A stretch of 64,000 bases of DNA from Lepiota brunneoincarnata (GCA_023014365.1 JAEBUN010000017.1:186001-250000); one strand, 5' to 3'; numbered from the stretch's first letter, positions 35,198 through 49,000 are shown. Notes: a model not told the origin generated them from the sequence alone. Program-made: numbers and translations.

Positions 35198-36810
35198 TCA
35201 AAAGACAGTGCCATCACTCTCAATTTCGATAGGTGGGCCTCCCGTCTCTGGCCGCTTGATCTTCGCAATCTCCCTACCCCCCTTCCATGTAGCAGCTTCG
35301 AGTACTTGTGCTAGTGTGAGTTGTTCTGGGGAAAGATTAAGACGGGAACGGATAAGGTTTGCGATTCGGTCCCTACAAAAGGTACGTCACAAAGATTGCT
35401 TCATTACAGAGGTTGGAAGACATACAATTCGATGACGGTCATAGCACGCCACTCAACGATGGCAGGGTGAGATGGTGGTGCAGTTGGCAATCCGGATTTT
35501 GGATCATGAGAGAGGGCATTTGGTTTGAGCGTGAGCACACCGAGGTCGACGAGAAGTCCACCTATGCGGAATGAGAATTTAGCTCTTTGAGAATTTCTCG
35601 GGTGACATACCGTTGCGATACTCTGGTAAGCCAGTCATATCCTCCAAACCCGCAACATGCCATCCGAGCACCTTTTGGAATATCTCGACTAGACTATATG
35701 TGAGCCATTGCGTCAACTTGTGGAATGGGACGAGGGTCTCAGCATTATCTTGGTCTGTCGAAGTTGTCTGTGCAAGGACAGGGCAGGGCCAAACATCTCC
35801 TAGGGGAATACCACCAAGCGAGATGCGAGAGGGCCAGATGGGGTTGAGCCCGTCAAGGAGCGCTGTCCACAAGGCGGCAAGTGGAACCGTTGGTGGAGCG
35901 GTAGGAATGGCATGAGACTCGAGGAAATCTGTGTCAGCATTATTAGAGCCGGGTTCGACAAGATATCGGAGCAGAGGATGTACCGATGATATTTCCCGGT
36001 CTGCCGCCAGCGCCGAAGAACTGGGGACTTGCGGCGAGGGCCTTGCTAAGATTAAAGAGGAGTGATGCACGTCCTTCGAGTCCGGTCATTGGGTTTGAAT
36101 CGGTGGCTTGCATAGCTGTTGCCGTGCGTTCAGCTGTGACCTTCGCGAGGCCGGCAGCTGGAATCAGAATTCAATGGAGGACCCGCGCATACAACGATGC
36201 GAACTCACCGTCCACACGGAAAGGTTGGTCAGGGTCACTCGAGAAAAACCCATCCTGGAACATATGCACACTCGCGACTCCCAGACCCTCAGAGCGGCTG
36301 AAGATCTTGTTGGTGCCTGGTTCAGTGTACCTCCATGTGTTACCCGCCCCCGCGTCGAGAAGGACAGAGACAAGAAAAAGATCGACCAAACGGCGGGCCT
36401 TTTCCTTTTCATCGACTGAAGGGGACCATTTGCTGATCAGGGGTTCAATGCGAGAGAGGCCTGCGTCGAGGTGGCGCCATCTTCCATGTGGTTGGATCTG
36501 CATCACGTCATAGTCAGGACATCATCGATTGCAAGTGATATCAAAGACGTGCGTTGGCCGGATCGGAGTTGTAGTCTCTCTATTGGTATCTGGGTCAGTA
36601 GATAGTTCTGGTCGGGTGCTTGAATCCACCTTGATGATTGTTCAGACAGAAGTCGGCGACACTGGCCTCTTTCTCTGGGTGGTAGTCGAAATATTGAAGT
36701 TTGCCCTGTGTAGCGAGATCGTGCACTAGCAGGCAACGCTCGCGAATAGCAGGAAGAGTGCGCAGATAAGCTGCCTTGGTTTGAGGTGTGAGTTCTCCAA
36801 GAGGATTCAT
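35198..36810 (-). CDS. URC4: Uracil catabolism protein 4 (DUF1688 family)
   Basis: A DUF1688 protein; in Lachancea kluyveri Urc4 takes part in the URC pathway that uses uracil as nitrogen source. Family blocks in order: MNPLGELTPQTKAAYLRTL with a helical N-terminus and SVADFCLNN; PHGRWRHLDAG; ARRLVDLFLVSVLLDAGAG with NTWRYTEPGT; FSRSEGLGVASVHMFQDG; MTGLEGRASLLFNL; GGRPGNII; VPLAALWTALLDGLNPIWPS; VPFHKLTQWLTYSLVE; LTGLPEYRNGGLLVDLGVLT; and the end EIAKIKRPETGGPPIEIESD. Introns are clear near 36140-36200, 35935-35990, 35576-35625 and 35380-35440. The junction around 36500-36640 is not resolved. The gene looks intact and diverges from the SAP-like gene over 110 bp. Confidence 0.88.
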
Positions 36811-36920
36811 GGTTAAAGGAAATGATGATATGGCATTAGGGGCTAGGATATATGCATGCACGTGAATCGATACGCGATCACGTGATCAGTTGGATTAGAC
36901 GCGGTTTTCAACGTTTCTCG
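36811..36920. promoter_or_regulatory. Short divergent promoter, URC4 / SAP-like gene
   Basis: Only 110 bp lie between the two start codons (36810 on -, 36921 on +), so both genes share this region. It contains GATCACGTGATC at about 36880-36891, a perfect 12-nt palindrome with a CACGTG E-box core (bHLH-type site). Confidence 0.6.
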
Positions 36921-39900
36921 ATGGTTGATGAGAGAAAAATGTCAGAAACGACGCAGATTCTCTTCAATTCACCGGCTCTCCACTCTCTCAAGCGCGATCA
37001 GCTCGTCAAACTCTGCAAGATCCATTCCATCAAGGCAAATGGAAAGAACGTCGATCTCATCGAACGCCTCAAGCACCACGCACTCATGCTTCCCCACGAC
37101 GACCCTCTCAGCATTGCCGCTCGCAGCGAGACCAGCGGCATCATTGCACGACCACCTAGTACCTCATCTGATACCACCTACTACGACTGATGCTTCGGAT
37201 CTTCCCCACCATCAGGTACCTCGGCCAAGCGAACAATGGGAAATAGTCATGGAAAGCATTCAAGAGGTCGAGGAAACATCCTCCTCCCAGGGAACTCTTA
37301 CCTCTCTCCGCACCACTGGGAGCACCCAAGGCTCTGGCGAATTTGGTACCAACGCCTCCAAAGGTATGACCGGGTCCTTAGGAACCAGAGGGGAAAAAAG
37401 CTAAAGAAACGTTCCCAGCATCAACAGTAAGCTCGTCAATCAGAGCATTCGCGACCTCCCTCGGTCTCAAGAAGGGCAGGCAAGCCCGCTTCAACGGCCT
37501 CATCCAGAGTCACCCAACTACCAGACGACGAACTGACTCAACACTTCTATCCCCTACTCTGCCTGTAACTCCCGCAACACCCCCACTCAACGACAACTTT
37601 ACCTTTGACCCCACCATGGCAAGCCACACCCGCATGTCCATCTCGGCCGATGGCGAACCACTCCCAGGATGTTCTCTCAGACCAGGCGACCCTGCTCCTG
37701 CCAATGCCCGGCTCAGCATGGGCTTGGGGCTGGGTGCACTCTCCACACCAATGAAGCAACAACCGACCACCACCATCCGTCTTGTCCCGAATCCATCAAA
37801 CAACAACACTGACACCGTCCCGTCAAATGTTTTCCACACGCCAAAGCTAAAACCGCTCACAACGAACTTTGATCTCGTTATGAGTCCAAGCGGGCAATCC
37901 AACCCCTTGGGAAGCGCCGGCTTCTGGGCTCCCGATACCGGCCCTAGACACTTCCAGAGTATCTACCCAACTTTGACCAACGATGATCTCCCGCCCACTT
38001 TACCCCCCAGTCCGATCAAATCCCCTAAGGGTAAGGACGCTACTGACGGAGGAGGGAGCGGCATCTTCATCACCCCAGTGGGATCTACCACCACCCTCAC
38101 ACTAGCCAACCCAGATCCCTTCATCTTTGGCTCCCCACTCCCTCAACACACTGTCTCCGACAATCAGTTCCGCACTGCAGCAGCAAGCGTCCTTGAAGAG
38201 ATGAATAAACGCCTCAAATCAGAAGGCGTTAATGGCATCGGGTTGGACATCATTGACCAACTCCAACCAGGTGCTCACTCCAAGGAGCAACTCGAGCGAC
38301 TGCAGAGGGAAGTAAAACCTCTCCCTAGTAGACTCAGCTCTACGGGGGGGCGGGGCGAGATTACGAACAAGTTTAACGGGCTCCATCAAGCCGAATTTGC
38401 CAAGATGGAGGGTATTGATGGTTTAGTGAAACGCAAGCAGACGCTAGAGTCCCCGAACAAGTCGGGTTTGGATGTGCCTCCCGTTGTGGGAAAGAAGAGA
38501 AAGTCGAGTGTGTTGGGCGATTCGGAAGAATTGCCGAGAAGGCCTACTACCGGTCCTGGGGCTCGTAGTGCCACCGGAGGTCGAACAAGTGGGACGACAA
38601 GGGTGATCAGTAATGGAAGGCGGGCCAAGGCTTTGCCTGGTGCTTTCTGTGATGATGACGATAATGACGAGGAACCAGAGGAGAGAGGTGGGAAGAGGGT
38701 AAAGATGGATACGGAGGCTGTTGCTATGCATGGGGAGGACAAGGGTGAGAATGCGATGGAAGTAGATAGTGAGGATCAAGAAGAGGAGAGAAGGAAGGAG
38801 AGGGAAAGAGAACGAGAGGCTATCAAACGCAAGTTGGAGATAAGCCGAGCGAAGAGGAAGAGTTCTGTTGGTGTTGGTGTCGCGGCTGCTTCGGCAGCAG
38901 CGAGGAGGAAGAGCGGGAGGGTTAGTGGTGTTGCGGGTAAGCCAATCTCTCACAACATTTCCTCGTATCCTCGAAGGTCATAAACACACTGTTCCACGTT
39001 TAGCTCCAAAACTCAAACCTTCGCGCTTTGGGTTTTTGGCTTCGGCTAAGAACCTGGTTACAAGCGTCTGGAACCGCGGAAAAGCCGCACCGACGAGCAA
39101 CATCCCCATCCCGACAGCCACAACTAATACCACCACCGCCCAAAATCCTACCGCTGCCACCACCAAACAACGAGAAGCATCCAGAAAACCTAACCTCCTG
39201 AAGAAAACCACACCCGGATTCGTCCCTACCAAGTCTTCAAGCACAGTCTCCATGACTAGTGGGACGAGAAATAGTCGCCTGTCTGTTGCACAAGACCCAC
39301 AACAGAAGCCACCGCCCCCGAGGTCGCGCTCGCCCATACCACCATCGTTTAGCATACTCGGGACGGCGGGAAGTCGTTCGTCGAACACGAGTTCAAGGAA
39401 GAGCTCCGTTGCGGGTTCCAAGATCTCTCGCACGAGTTCGGCGAGTAATAGCACCAGGATCACTGGTGTGTCATCAATCGGGACGAGGCTCTCTACTGCT
39501 TCCTCTACCGGGACTGGTACCAGCACCCGCACTGGAATCGGAAGCCTTGGTATGAAGAAACAGTCAGTTTCAAGATCGAGCTCCATCACAAGCTCCCGGT
39601 TGTATACGCCCACAGCAAGTTCGCTGGCAAAGACCAAGAAACCAGATGTTTTAAAAGCCGTAGCTGAGAACGACCCTAGTACTTCTCAGCCTGATTCCGC
39701 CACTACCACGACTACTGCCACGACTGCGGCTCAAGGCAGACACGGGAAGAAGTCCTTGCTTGGTGCGATCACAAATAGCCCCAAAGTACAAAGAAGACGT
39801 GTGTTCTCCCCACCACATCTCACTTCAACCCCGCTGTGGTCCCCCAAGTCCCTATCCGGGCAAACCGGGACCCCCGGCAAGATTTTCAGTAAGCCTGTCG

Positions 39901-40358
39901 TCAGCGGCCCGTCGGGAATTCCTGTATTCTCACCAAAGAAAGTTGGTGGTGGAGATAAGGAAGACCAGGGGCTAAGTGATAAAAATAATGCGAAACCGAT
40001 GGCGCCAACGAGGCAGCGAACGTTGACCGGTCGGAAACCGCGCATCTCGAGGTCAAAGGTCATCGCGCGCTTGGCATCCCAACGAGCTGCTGCATCTTCC
40101 TCCGCTGGCACTTCTGCTGCGCCTGATGGTGCTCGTGCCGGCCCCGTCGGAACCAAACCACGTTCATCTGCGGGTGTGGGCTTACAAAAGCGTCCGAGAT
40201 CAAGTCTAGGTGCAAAGCCTGGTCGTGCGAGCTTTACTGGTCCCAGTTTGGGGAAGGAGAGGAATGTGCTTGCGAGTGCGAAGAAGCGCGCGAGGCAGAG
40301 TGAGTATGCGAGAAGGAGGAGTAGTCGGGTTAGTAATGGTGCCGGCGCAGATCTTTGA
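36921..40358 (+). CDS. SAP-like domain protein with long basic low-complexity C-terminus
   Basis: The N-terminus contains a SAP-like helix-extended-helix: LKRDQLVKLCKIHSIKANG followed by KNVDLIERLKHHA, a DNA/chromatin-binding motif. A Ser/Pro-rich middle follows (LNPLGS-type and FIFGSPL segments), then an acidic patch and a charged coiled coil around RKEREREREAIKRKLEIS. The last ~450 residues are Lys/Arg/Ser/Thr-rich and contain RFGFLASAKNLVTSVWNR. The last intron, 38937-39003, is clear; an intron at about 37366-37433 is likely. The splice near 37163-37218 gives a one-base mismatch that I cannot resolve. ATG 36921 or 36939 may be the start. The architecture recalls nucleolar/spindle-associated (NuSAP-like) proteins, a tentative parallel. 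Confidence 0.75.
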
Positions 40359-40801
40359 GAAGCCAACTTGATGAGCTTCGTGGACTCTTCATTTTCTTGG
40401 TATGCTATTACGTTATGTATAGTCCATGGGCGGGGTCTGTGGTTTTTTTTTTGGACTTTTATTGCGGCTTGATTTATGGGGTGGCCGCACCTGGTATAAA
40501 TTCTCAACCCCCCATCTCGTCTTGACTTTAGACTCGAGTTTGTGTATGGGCCTTATGCCTTGTGCTGTTATATGTCATTGATTAAAGCTGAGATGTACAG
40601 TAGAATAGTAAGAAACTATGTCCTCATGTAAGGCAGTGAGTTGTTGGCAAAGGGTGATGTTCGCACTGTCGTGCAAAATGTGATAAAGACGGGCGGAAGA
40701 CGATGTAAGCGCCCATTAGGTGGTGTGATGGACAAACAGCAGCAAAGGGAGGAGATTATTTGATCGGAGGAATAGAAAATAGACATTTCGCTAAGATTCT
40801 G
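40359..40801. other. Intergenic region upstream of threonine synthase
   Basis: 440 bp with a T9 run at about 40442-40452. It holds the 3' UTR of the SAP-like gene and the promoter of the next gene. No other gene is seen. Confidence 0.35.
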
Positions 40802-42680
40802 ATGAAATACTTTTCTACACGGGGAGGCGGCCAGAAACTCTCTTTCGAGGAGGTGTGTTTCTCTTTCTTACAAAGGACTTTGCCGTCTTACACATCATCA
40901 TGATAATCAGACTGTGCTAACCTGGCCTCGCACCCAATGGCGGTCTCTACATCCCGGAACACATACCCCAACTACCGGCCGATTGGAAATCCAAATGGAG
41001 CTCGTACTCTTTCGTAGAGCTCTCCGTCGCCATCTTTTCGCTTTACATCTCACCGGAAGAAATCTCTCCGGAAGAGTTGCGAACACTGGCCGAGAAGTCC
41101 TTCAAGACCTTCCGACACCCCGACGTTACCCCTCTCGTGAAACTTGATGACAAGAAATTCGTTCTCGAATTGTTCCATGGACCCACATTCGCGTTCAAAG
41201 ATGTCGCACTACAGTTTCTCGGCAACCTTTTTGAATTTTTTTTGCTCAGAAGAAATGCTAGGAAGGCACCTGGCGAGAGGCAGGAACGACTGACGGTACT
41301 TGGAGCGACGAGTGGCGACACTGGCAGGCACGCCGTAGCATTCCTTTTCTCGTATTATAGCGCGTTGATTGGTTTGATAGCGCAGCTATCTATGGTCTTC
41401 GAGGCAAAGCCAACGTCTCCATCTTTATTCTTCATCCAAAGGGGCGTGTGTCCCCCATCCAGGAGGCCCAAATGACAACAGTCACTGACGCAAACGTCAA
41501 CAATGTTGCGGTCAAGGGTACATTCGACGATTGTCAAGTACATACAACCCTCCTTGCCACGTATCCAACACAAACTCACTTTTACTTCAAACAGGATATC
41601 GTCAAGTCACTCTTCGCTGACAAAGAATTCAATACGAGGCACCGCCTAGGCGCAGTCAACTCTATCAACTGGGCCCGTATCCTCGCACAAACCGTCTACT
41701 ACTTCCTATCCTATTTCCACATTCAGAAACACCTTCCTACAGACCTATCCATCGATGACATTGAGATCCAGTACGTCGTCCCCACTGGGAACTTTGGAGA
41801 TATACTAGCAGGATACTATGCAAAACGGATGGGCTTGCCCACGGGCAAACTCGCAATTGCTACAAACCCCAACGATATTCTCGCGCGCTTTTGGAAGAGC
41901 GGGCGCTACGAGAAAGTTGACTCGGCAAATCGGCCCAGCCCTGACGAGAAACAGCCCACTGATGCTAGTGGTGTGAAAGAGACGCTCAGCCCCGCGATGG
42001 ATATCCTCGTTTCCAGCAACTTCGAAAGGCTGTTGTGGTACCTAGCCCACGAAAGTGCTACTGGCGTCGATGACGAGCAGAGGAAGGCAGCAGCGTCGAA
42101 GACTCTCGATGGATGGATGAGCAAGGTAAAGACGGATGGCAAAGTCGAAGTTCCTATACCTGTCTTGGAAGCCGCCCGTCGCGACTTTGTTGCAGAAAGG
42201 ATCTCTGATGAACTGGTACGCTTATGCATCCGGTCAGCGTGTGCACACAATTAATCTGATTTTAGACGCTAGGAAACCATCTCCAAATACTTCAACAGCA
42301 CTCCATCATACATCGCCTGATCCTCATACTGCTGTAGGACTAGCCGCCGCGGATATCAGTCGCCTTCTGACAAGTAAGTCCGAAATCTATAGCGTCTATC
42401 GAACTACCGCAGGCGTCTAATCGATCATTCCCAAGTGTCCCTACGAATCTATCAAGTTGTTCTCTCCACTGCACATCCTGCCAAATTCTCGGAGGCTGTA
42501 TCCCGAGCGCTTGAAGGCGCGCCTAATTTTGACTTTGAAAAGAAGGTCCTTCCTTCCGAGTTCCGCGGCCTATTGGAGAAAGAGAGGAGGGTGATCCACG
42601 TAGAACAACCAGAGGTTGGATTAGTCAAGCAGGTCATCGAGACTGTCGAACAACAAGTGTATAACGATACTCGGCCTTGA
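40802..42680 (+). CDS. THR4: Threonine synthase, three apparent +1 frame breaks
   Basis: Converts O-phosphohomoserine to threonine with PLP. The start MKYFSTRGGGQKLSFEE is the family signature. ELFHGPTFAFKDVALQFLG holds the PLP lysine, then GATSGDTG, YVVPTGNFGDILAGYYAKRM and LVSSNFERLLWYL. The end LVKQVIETVE is also typical. Introns: 40853-40910, 41328-41380 (GC-AG), 41538-41594, 42216-42265 and one near 42372-42435. The conserved protein moves to another frame at about 40923, 42274-42276 and 42318, each time by one extra base and with no loss of conserved residues. Single-copy essential genes rarely decay like this, so I suspect sequence error. Confidence 0.85.
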
Positions 42681-44556
42681 AGGATAATACGTGTTGTTGT
42701 TCTAGAGAGTGTCAAATGATACTTGTATCCGTGCTCGGTGATAACCTGGAGTACTACACATCAAATATGTTACCAAATGAACTTGCAACGAACACTTTAC
42801 AGACTTGTCCCGGTCTTCGAAGGGAACAAGAGATGGGCCTGAGACCATCATCCACCATGGCTAATTATGATGAGAGTATTCACCATTGTATAGATGGTTT
42901 CACAACTGAATGTATGGCATACACAAGACAGTTCGAGCAACTTTTACTAAGAAAACCTCCATAGCTTGCGGCACCAATCCCCTATAACATCAGTTCTCCC
43001 GTAGAGAGTAGTTTACACCGTGAGAGCTCGCCGTGGCCTGTGAGAACGGTCCAATGGTCGCAGCTCCCGAATAATTAGCGGTGATGGCTTCCCGGGCAGA
43101 GAAAAAACAACGTCCACAACCCAAACGAGCTAATTTCCTGATAGCTAAGAAGAGCTGAGTAAGAATAGAGTAGGAAATTGCGACCCGAATGCCGCTATTG
43201 GCGGAACCCGCCGAGGAACACTGGGTGTCTCATTAGAGCTTGACCCAAAGGAGAACGAATCGTTCAAGAGAAACCTGACACATAGTAGTTTGGGGGTACC
43301 GAGTTTCCGAGCCCGAACCTCAGCAGGCTGAGCCTACGGATGGTGTGGTCACACTTAGTCCCGCTACTGACCGAAGGGCCTTCATGGTATCCCCTGAAGG
43401 AACAGCCCTATCGTAGACCTCCACCGTGTCGCAGTCACTCTCTTGAGGTCAAACACATCACCCAGAGAGAGAAAAAGTTTACAATGTGGGCATGCCGAGA
43501 AGGGGTCGGACGTTTCAGCTTGTCTTTATGTCAGCCAGGGTTTAAGGCCATTAGGGGGTAACCAACGGGCAGATGTGTGATCTGTATTTTTGACTTTTAG
43601 AACATCTGACCTTGCGATGGCAAGCCCTGCCAGATAATGATACTTACCAGAAGGAGCTAAAGGGTGGCTTCTCTCCCCCCGCACACTTCAGGCCTGAGGA
43701 TGCCTAATATTCTTCGAAAGGAAGCATGAAAAGACCGTCTCTCTGAGTCCGAGCGAACACTAAGGCGTTCTCGGCTGCAGGCACCGGAATTGGCTCATCC
43801 GGTGTGCTTTTTTTTTGAGTTGTTTCATTAAATAAATTGTGGTTACCACCACACGATTGATTGATACGTCTCGGCCTAGGCGTGGAGACCGATCATCCAC
43901 CATCAAGGGAACCCGCATCCCCAGACTAGAGTTTTGTGGGCCTGGCGTTGCAAATTTAGCTCCCATGTGCCCAAGTTTATTTTAACCTTTCGTGATTGCT
44001 ATCTTGTCGGGCTGCTGAATCCATGAAGCCCTCTTAAGCGAAATGTTGATGAGTCAACTAACTCGTTGGGACCGTAACTATGGTGCTTGTATGCTTATAA
44101 GCTGGCTGTAGTATCAACCGATATCGGTAGCGGCGGGGATACCCCACTGTCTGTGATTCACACCACGATCCCGGTCATAATACCCATGTAACCAGAGTAA
44201 TTTATAAACTAGTCAAGCGTCATGATCTAATGTCATTCATTCCCTCTCTGAGCCACGACACTCTTGAACTACTCCAGGCAGATGGCTCCCTTGGGGACAA
44301 TAGCTAGTTCTCCGGCAGGACCTCAGTTCGATGGCCTCCACCCAAACATAGCTACCGGGGGCGGGAGGACCGGAGCCCAAACCCGACCAAAAAAAAAAAA
44401 AAAGAGCGCCACACGCACACAACTTCAACAGGTAGATACGACCGTTTCCATCGAAGACATCGTGGCTGGCATCCCCGCCCGGTTACAGAGCGTTCGGATG
44501 AAAGGCCCGGTGGTTGCGGGAGGCACATGATCTAGGTCTTCGTGAAACGGGAAGGG
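42681..44556. other. Intergenic region, no gene recognised
   Basis: 1.9 kb. It holds a 15-nt A run at about 44389-44403 and an A/T run at about 43808-43816. No coding signal stands out. Confidence 0.35.
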
Positions 44557-46065
44557 TCAATACTCGATACGCAAGTGTCCAAAGCCGCCGCAAGGGTCGT
44601 ATATGGGGTTAATCCAGCCTCCGTGTAGTCGGATACTACGAAAGGAACTCTCTGTGTGGAAGCTGGTCAGCCAATGCCCCCTCCAACAGCATGCGATATG
44701 ATCCTGACTCACGCCTTTAGAGGGGTTTCTGAGCCATTGATAGATGTCCGTGGAGTCTGCCAAAAGTCTTGCCCAGATCCCCAGAAATAGGCTCAAGCCG
44801 GATTCGAGATGGACGAGCTCATCAGATATCAATGTGGAGAGCGAGATTTGGGTATTCGTGAGGTTGTTCCCTTTGCCGAAGCAGAGCTGTGTGGCATATA
44901 GAGCATGTGCAACCTCGCTGCGCTTTTCTAATTAAAGGGTTATGTGATCTAGGTAATGATTCATAATACAAAGTTACAATGACTTACGGTCAAAAGAATC
45001 ATATGCTGCACCAACTTGGGAAATAGAACCGCCCAACACCTTGGGGTGCATGCCTTATCAGCCAAGAGCCTCGAAGGAAAGAAGGCTGCGCACGTACAAG
45101 TTTCTGATGCGTGAGCTTTGATCGCATAGGCCTTCTGCCCGAGGATGCTCCTAGACGCATCACTGTATACACAAGGTGCGTGGGATCAGGGTTTGTGAGC
45201 CGGCCGTTCTATATAGACCATTCAGCTCTACACTGTTACGTGGGGTCAACTTGAAAGGTGACTAACCAATGCCGATAGTCTGGAATATGTTCAGAATAAT
45301 AACGAGTAGTCCGTTTAAAGCTTCCACTCACTCTCTCATGCTAGCCTCTAGCCCATGAATCTTGGTAGAAAGGTCCCTCAACTCCTTTTGGCCCATATTC
45401 GTACGAATACTGGTAAATTTCGAGAATTCGGTGTTAAAGGAAGCCAAAACAGCGCTCAGGCGCATGCGCGTGTTCGACGAGGGATCGTATCACGTTTGCA
45501 TGGTCTGCGGAGATCTAAAAACAGACCTAAGCGAATGTCATGGGGGTGGGTTGGGAAAGCTTACCGTCATGAATGACTGTAGCACTTGCAATGGCTCGTC
45601 GCCTGAACGTGCCAATTCATCTGGCCTCCGTGCTGCCATTGGTAGAACCATCGTGCAGAACACTAGCCGAGTTTGAATATGGATCCACAGTGGGTTGTGT
45701 ACAGTGACGTTGATGACTCACTCTTGAGACGTCCGGAGATAATACCCGCAGCGGTTCGGAACTGCCATAGCAGCTCAGAAAAGTCCTGGGAGAGGGTGTT
45801 AGCGGGAACTGGGAAATAGCGTGTGCGCTACGACGACGGACCCTTCGCATAGCATCCCATCTTGGCTTGAGCGGCACAGTCAAGCCCTGCAGGTCCAGTG
45901 TATGTACCATCTTGGAGACGGATTCAAACTTCTCCATCAAGTCCTAACATAATCCTCGCGAATGTCCTTGCAGGCATCTTCGATATCCCTCTGCACATCT
46001 TTATCGACGAGGGTCCTGGTGGCTTCTGTATACGAGAGGGTCCTGGACTTGGAAGAGTAGGACAT
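44557..46065 (-). CDS. Helical protein of unknown function, multi-exon, probably frame-broken
   Basis: Start MSYSSKSRTLSYTEATRTLV at 46065, then blocks in changing frames: KDVQRDIEDACKDIRED, FESVSKMVHTLDLQGLTVPL, DFSELLWQFRTAAGIISGRL, FCTMVLPMAARRPDELARSG, ISADHANVIRSLVEHAHA, FNTEFSKFTSIRTNMGQKEL, then RDLSTKIHGLEASMRE, AHALYATQLCFGKGN, SDELVHLESGLSLFLGIWAR. Most frame changes fit short introns (for example ending CTCCCAG at about 45786); one near 45459 looks like a single extra base and one near 46010 is unresolved. Nearly all of it is predicted helix with heptad-like spacing, no signal peptide and no catalytic motif. I recall similar Rhizoctonia proteins but no function, and do not assign one. 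Confidence 0.55.
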
Positions 46066-49000
46066 AGGGAAGTCGAGTGGGTGAAGACAGGGATCGAAGT
46101 GGTGAGAAGTTGAGAACGTGCTGGGAGGGGATACTTATAGCATATTGTCCGGTAGCACGGCAAACAGAAAGAAGCCAAGAACGTTACACTCGGAGATGTC
46201 GAAGGTGATGTTCGGGCAAAAAGCTACATCCCGCACTGAATGGCTGTAGGGGCTGTGTTCTTGACGTGCTCTCAGAAGCGCTTGGCTCCTGAGGATTGCT
46301 TGATTGATGTGCGTGTCTGTGGAGATCTATGGGAGAGATCTGATTGAAAAAGCGTCAATCGCCTGTTGATTGATGAAATGACACTACGAGCTCGCTAGAG
46401 CTACGAGGGGAAGACCGGAGGGTGAAATTTTCTATGGCTTACCGTCATGACACTCCACGATTCTCAGGTCCCCCGCCACCGAAAAGCGGTATGCAGTCAC
46501 TACGTCCCACACACACACACCCGCTCCAACCCTCCTGCCGAAGTCGCAATCAATCTGGGCAGCGTTCTGAATTACCCGGACACACCGTCCCTGCAGTGTC
46601 AGGTGATTCCCAACCGCACCTCGATTCGCCAAAATCAGACACAATATCGTCTTAGCAGCGGGGGTGTTCTTGAGGGCAGTCATACTCCCATCTGTTGGTA
46701 ACAAGCTTTTCGGAGAATCTTGCCCAACGTTCGAACTTCGGGCCAAACCGAAAAATAAATCCCACGTGGTCACACCCGGAAAAGACGCCCGCAGGCATCT
46801 TCCGATAACATGTCCTCAATCGACCTCCACGGTGTGCGCAGACCGGCAATGGGTTCTGACCATTACCGGTTAACCAAAAACATCCTCTCGCGTACAGTCG
46901 GTGCCCGAGTCGAAGCTTTTGCCGTGGAATTCAGACCCAAGCCATGGCCTTCAGATTGCTCCTGATCGGGTGTGGGGGGAGGAGGGTGCGAAGGGCATCA
47001 AGGGTGTGTGATCAGGCAACATTCAGCCTGTCTTTCGGAACCCAGCCTTGACAGCCCTCCACAACGGATCAATCAGCCTTGTCATTCGGATGCCGGAATA
47101 TCGATTCACTTGGCCTGCCGAGTGGCACTCCGACGGATGTGATTATCCGTTCATTAGAATGAAAGATGGCTCATACTACCCCCATGCGCAGTTACTCCAA
47201 TCAATTGATTCAACGCTTCGATACGATTCCAATCTCAATGGTACTGGTAAGCAAAGATGCATAGCTCGAAGCTGCTTCTTTTCCGCTGAGCCCGCCCAAC
47301 GTCTGATCATCAACCAGACATATCAGCAACCTAGTGACTATTTTTCCATTGCGGCTATCGTCCTCCGAAAGTCCCCCTACCTGTCAGGATGGATGAGGAG
47401 ATGTCTTCTGTCAATGCGAAACCCCTCCTCAAGGCCCAATCGACAATCCTCCACATTATGACAGCTATCATTGGCTGGTATGGGGGGAATCACTCACCAG
47501 CCGTTGTGTTCGGGATTCCTAGCGTTTATCTGAACGGAACGCGTCCACTTAATCTTCTAAATTTATGTCGGACCCCTGCCGTGCATCTAGTATGAGACTC
47601 ACCGAGCACAGCAAAGCATAGAGAAATTGGTGCTAACGATCAACATCTGTTGCGATTCCTAGTATTAGAATATCTACCAATTACATTCTTGATCCCTGGT
47701 TACCTAATCCACAGGCGAACCTGTGTATCCCTACAGCGACCCTTACGTCCAGCCATCCGCAGCAGCAGATAGCGATTCCGTACACCATTTTGCACATCCA
47801 GCGACAGCAGCTGTAACGGAACCGAAATGCTTCTAGGGTTGAGCAGATCTAGCCTATAGATCTACCCATTAATCAAGTAGTTCCAATACAACTTTCCTGT
47901 ACAAATTTGGGTCTCATCATCCCCATCACAATATCGTCGGCACGCAAGTAGAACCCTTCCAAGGGAATTCACACAGGGAAACACCCTCGGACGAGACCAT
48001 AGCTCCCAGTAGAACATTTCAGCCTGTTGTTGATCGGTCGACTCAGCGATGCAACTCGTGATTAATCGACCCACCCGAGTCCACTACACGGGTAAGGTGC
48101 TATATGCCAAGTCTGAGTTGCCAACAATTCCTTTTTAATTTAACTATGAGTGGGAATTCGCCTTTACTAGGGTATGTATCCATCCTCAGATCACGATGGC
48201 AGATACGGACGACCTGAGATAGCTTCCGTAGGTTTCCAAATGGATTCGGAAATATCTACTCTACGACAAATTTTCATTCTAAACTAAATGGCGGATATCA
48301 CTGGCGCTCGCCCACATTCATCAAGAGAGGTTGATCCTAATTAATTGTCGGGTTTGAGACAACGACGAACATAGGCCCTGGAATAACCCCAACCATATGC
48401 CCGAGTGTTAGTTCTGTACCTTGGAGTCGCACTCCTCATCATTACTGTCACCCACTCGCTCGTCTGAAGGGTAGCATGGCATCTGAAAATGCACTAACAC
48501 ACCTGTGCTTGATTTATGCAGAGTGAAGGTTTGAAGGTCGAGGAGGCTGTGCGGGACGCCCCGCCCACCTCCAACCTTAACATTACCGCGGAACAGCGAC
48601 TCTCCCGAATCAATGCATTCCATCAATAGTACTCACAGGCGGGGGTTGCATGCATGTTGGTTAATTTTGGAGAATTAGATTGACCACCGAAAGATCCCTC
48701 TGGTTAGTCATGTGTCTATCCCCAAATCAGTTGCCCGTCTGCCACGGATGTCGATGAGCGCTTCGGTGCCTGTAGGGCCTGCGTTGTGCGTTGGACGGAT
48801 CACAAGCCATTCCTGCGTCGAGCATAGCCGGAGAGAGAGAAGGTCGATCAACTTTTACCTCATGCTGAGGGTTGGGCGGGAACAATTGGTGTGTGGGAAA
48901 TTTCGGCTGATGTGTGTGCAGCTGAGGTTCGTTTGAAGCAAGCTTCTGATAGAATCCAGAACCGGGTTAGGCATATAGGAGACCTGACATCATATCCCAT

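Noticed and set aside
38978..40507. Long minus-strand frames (39.0-39.6 and 39.7-40.5 kb)
   Set aside because: They lie antisense to the low-complexity Ser/Thr/Lys-rich exon of the SAP-like gene and have the composition expected of a mirror frame.
44389..44403. Run of 15 A as a retroposon poly(A) tail
   Set aside because: No upstream reverse-transcribed gene copy and no target-site duplication could be seen.
46508..46520. CA dinucleotide microsatellite
   Set aside because: Only about six units; too short to be notable.
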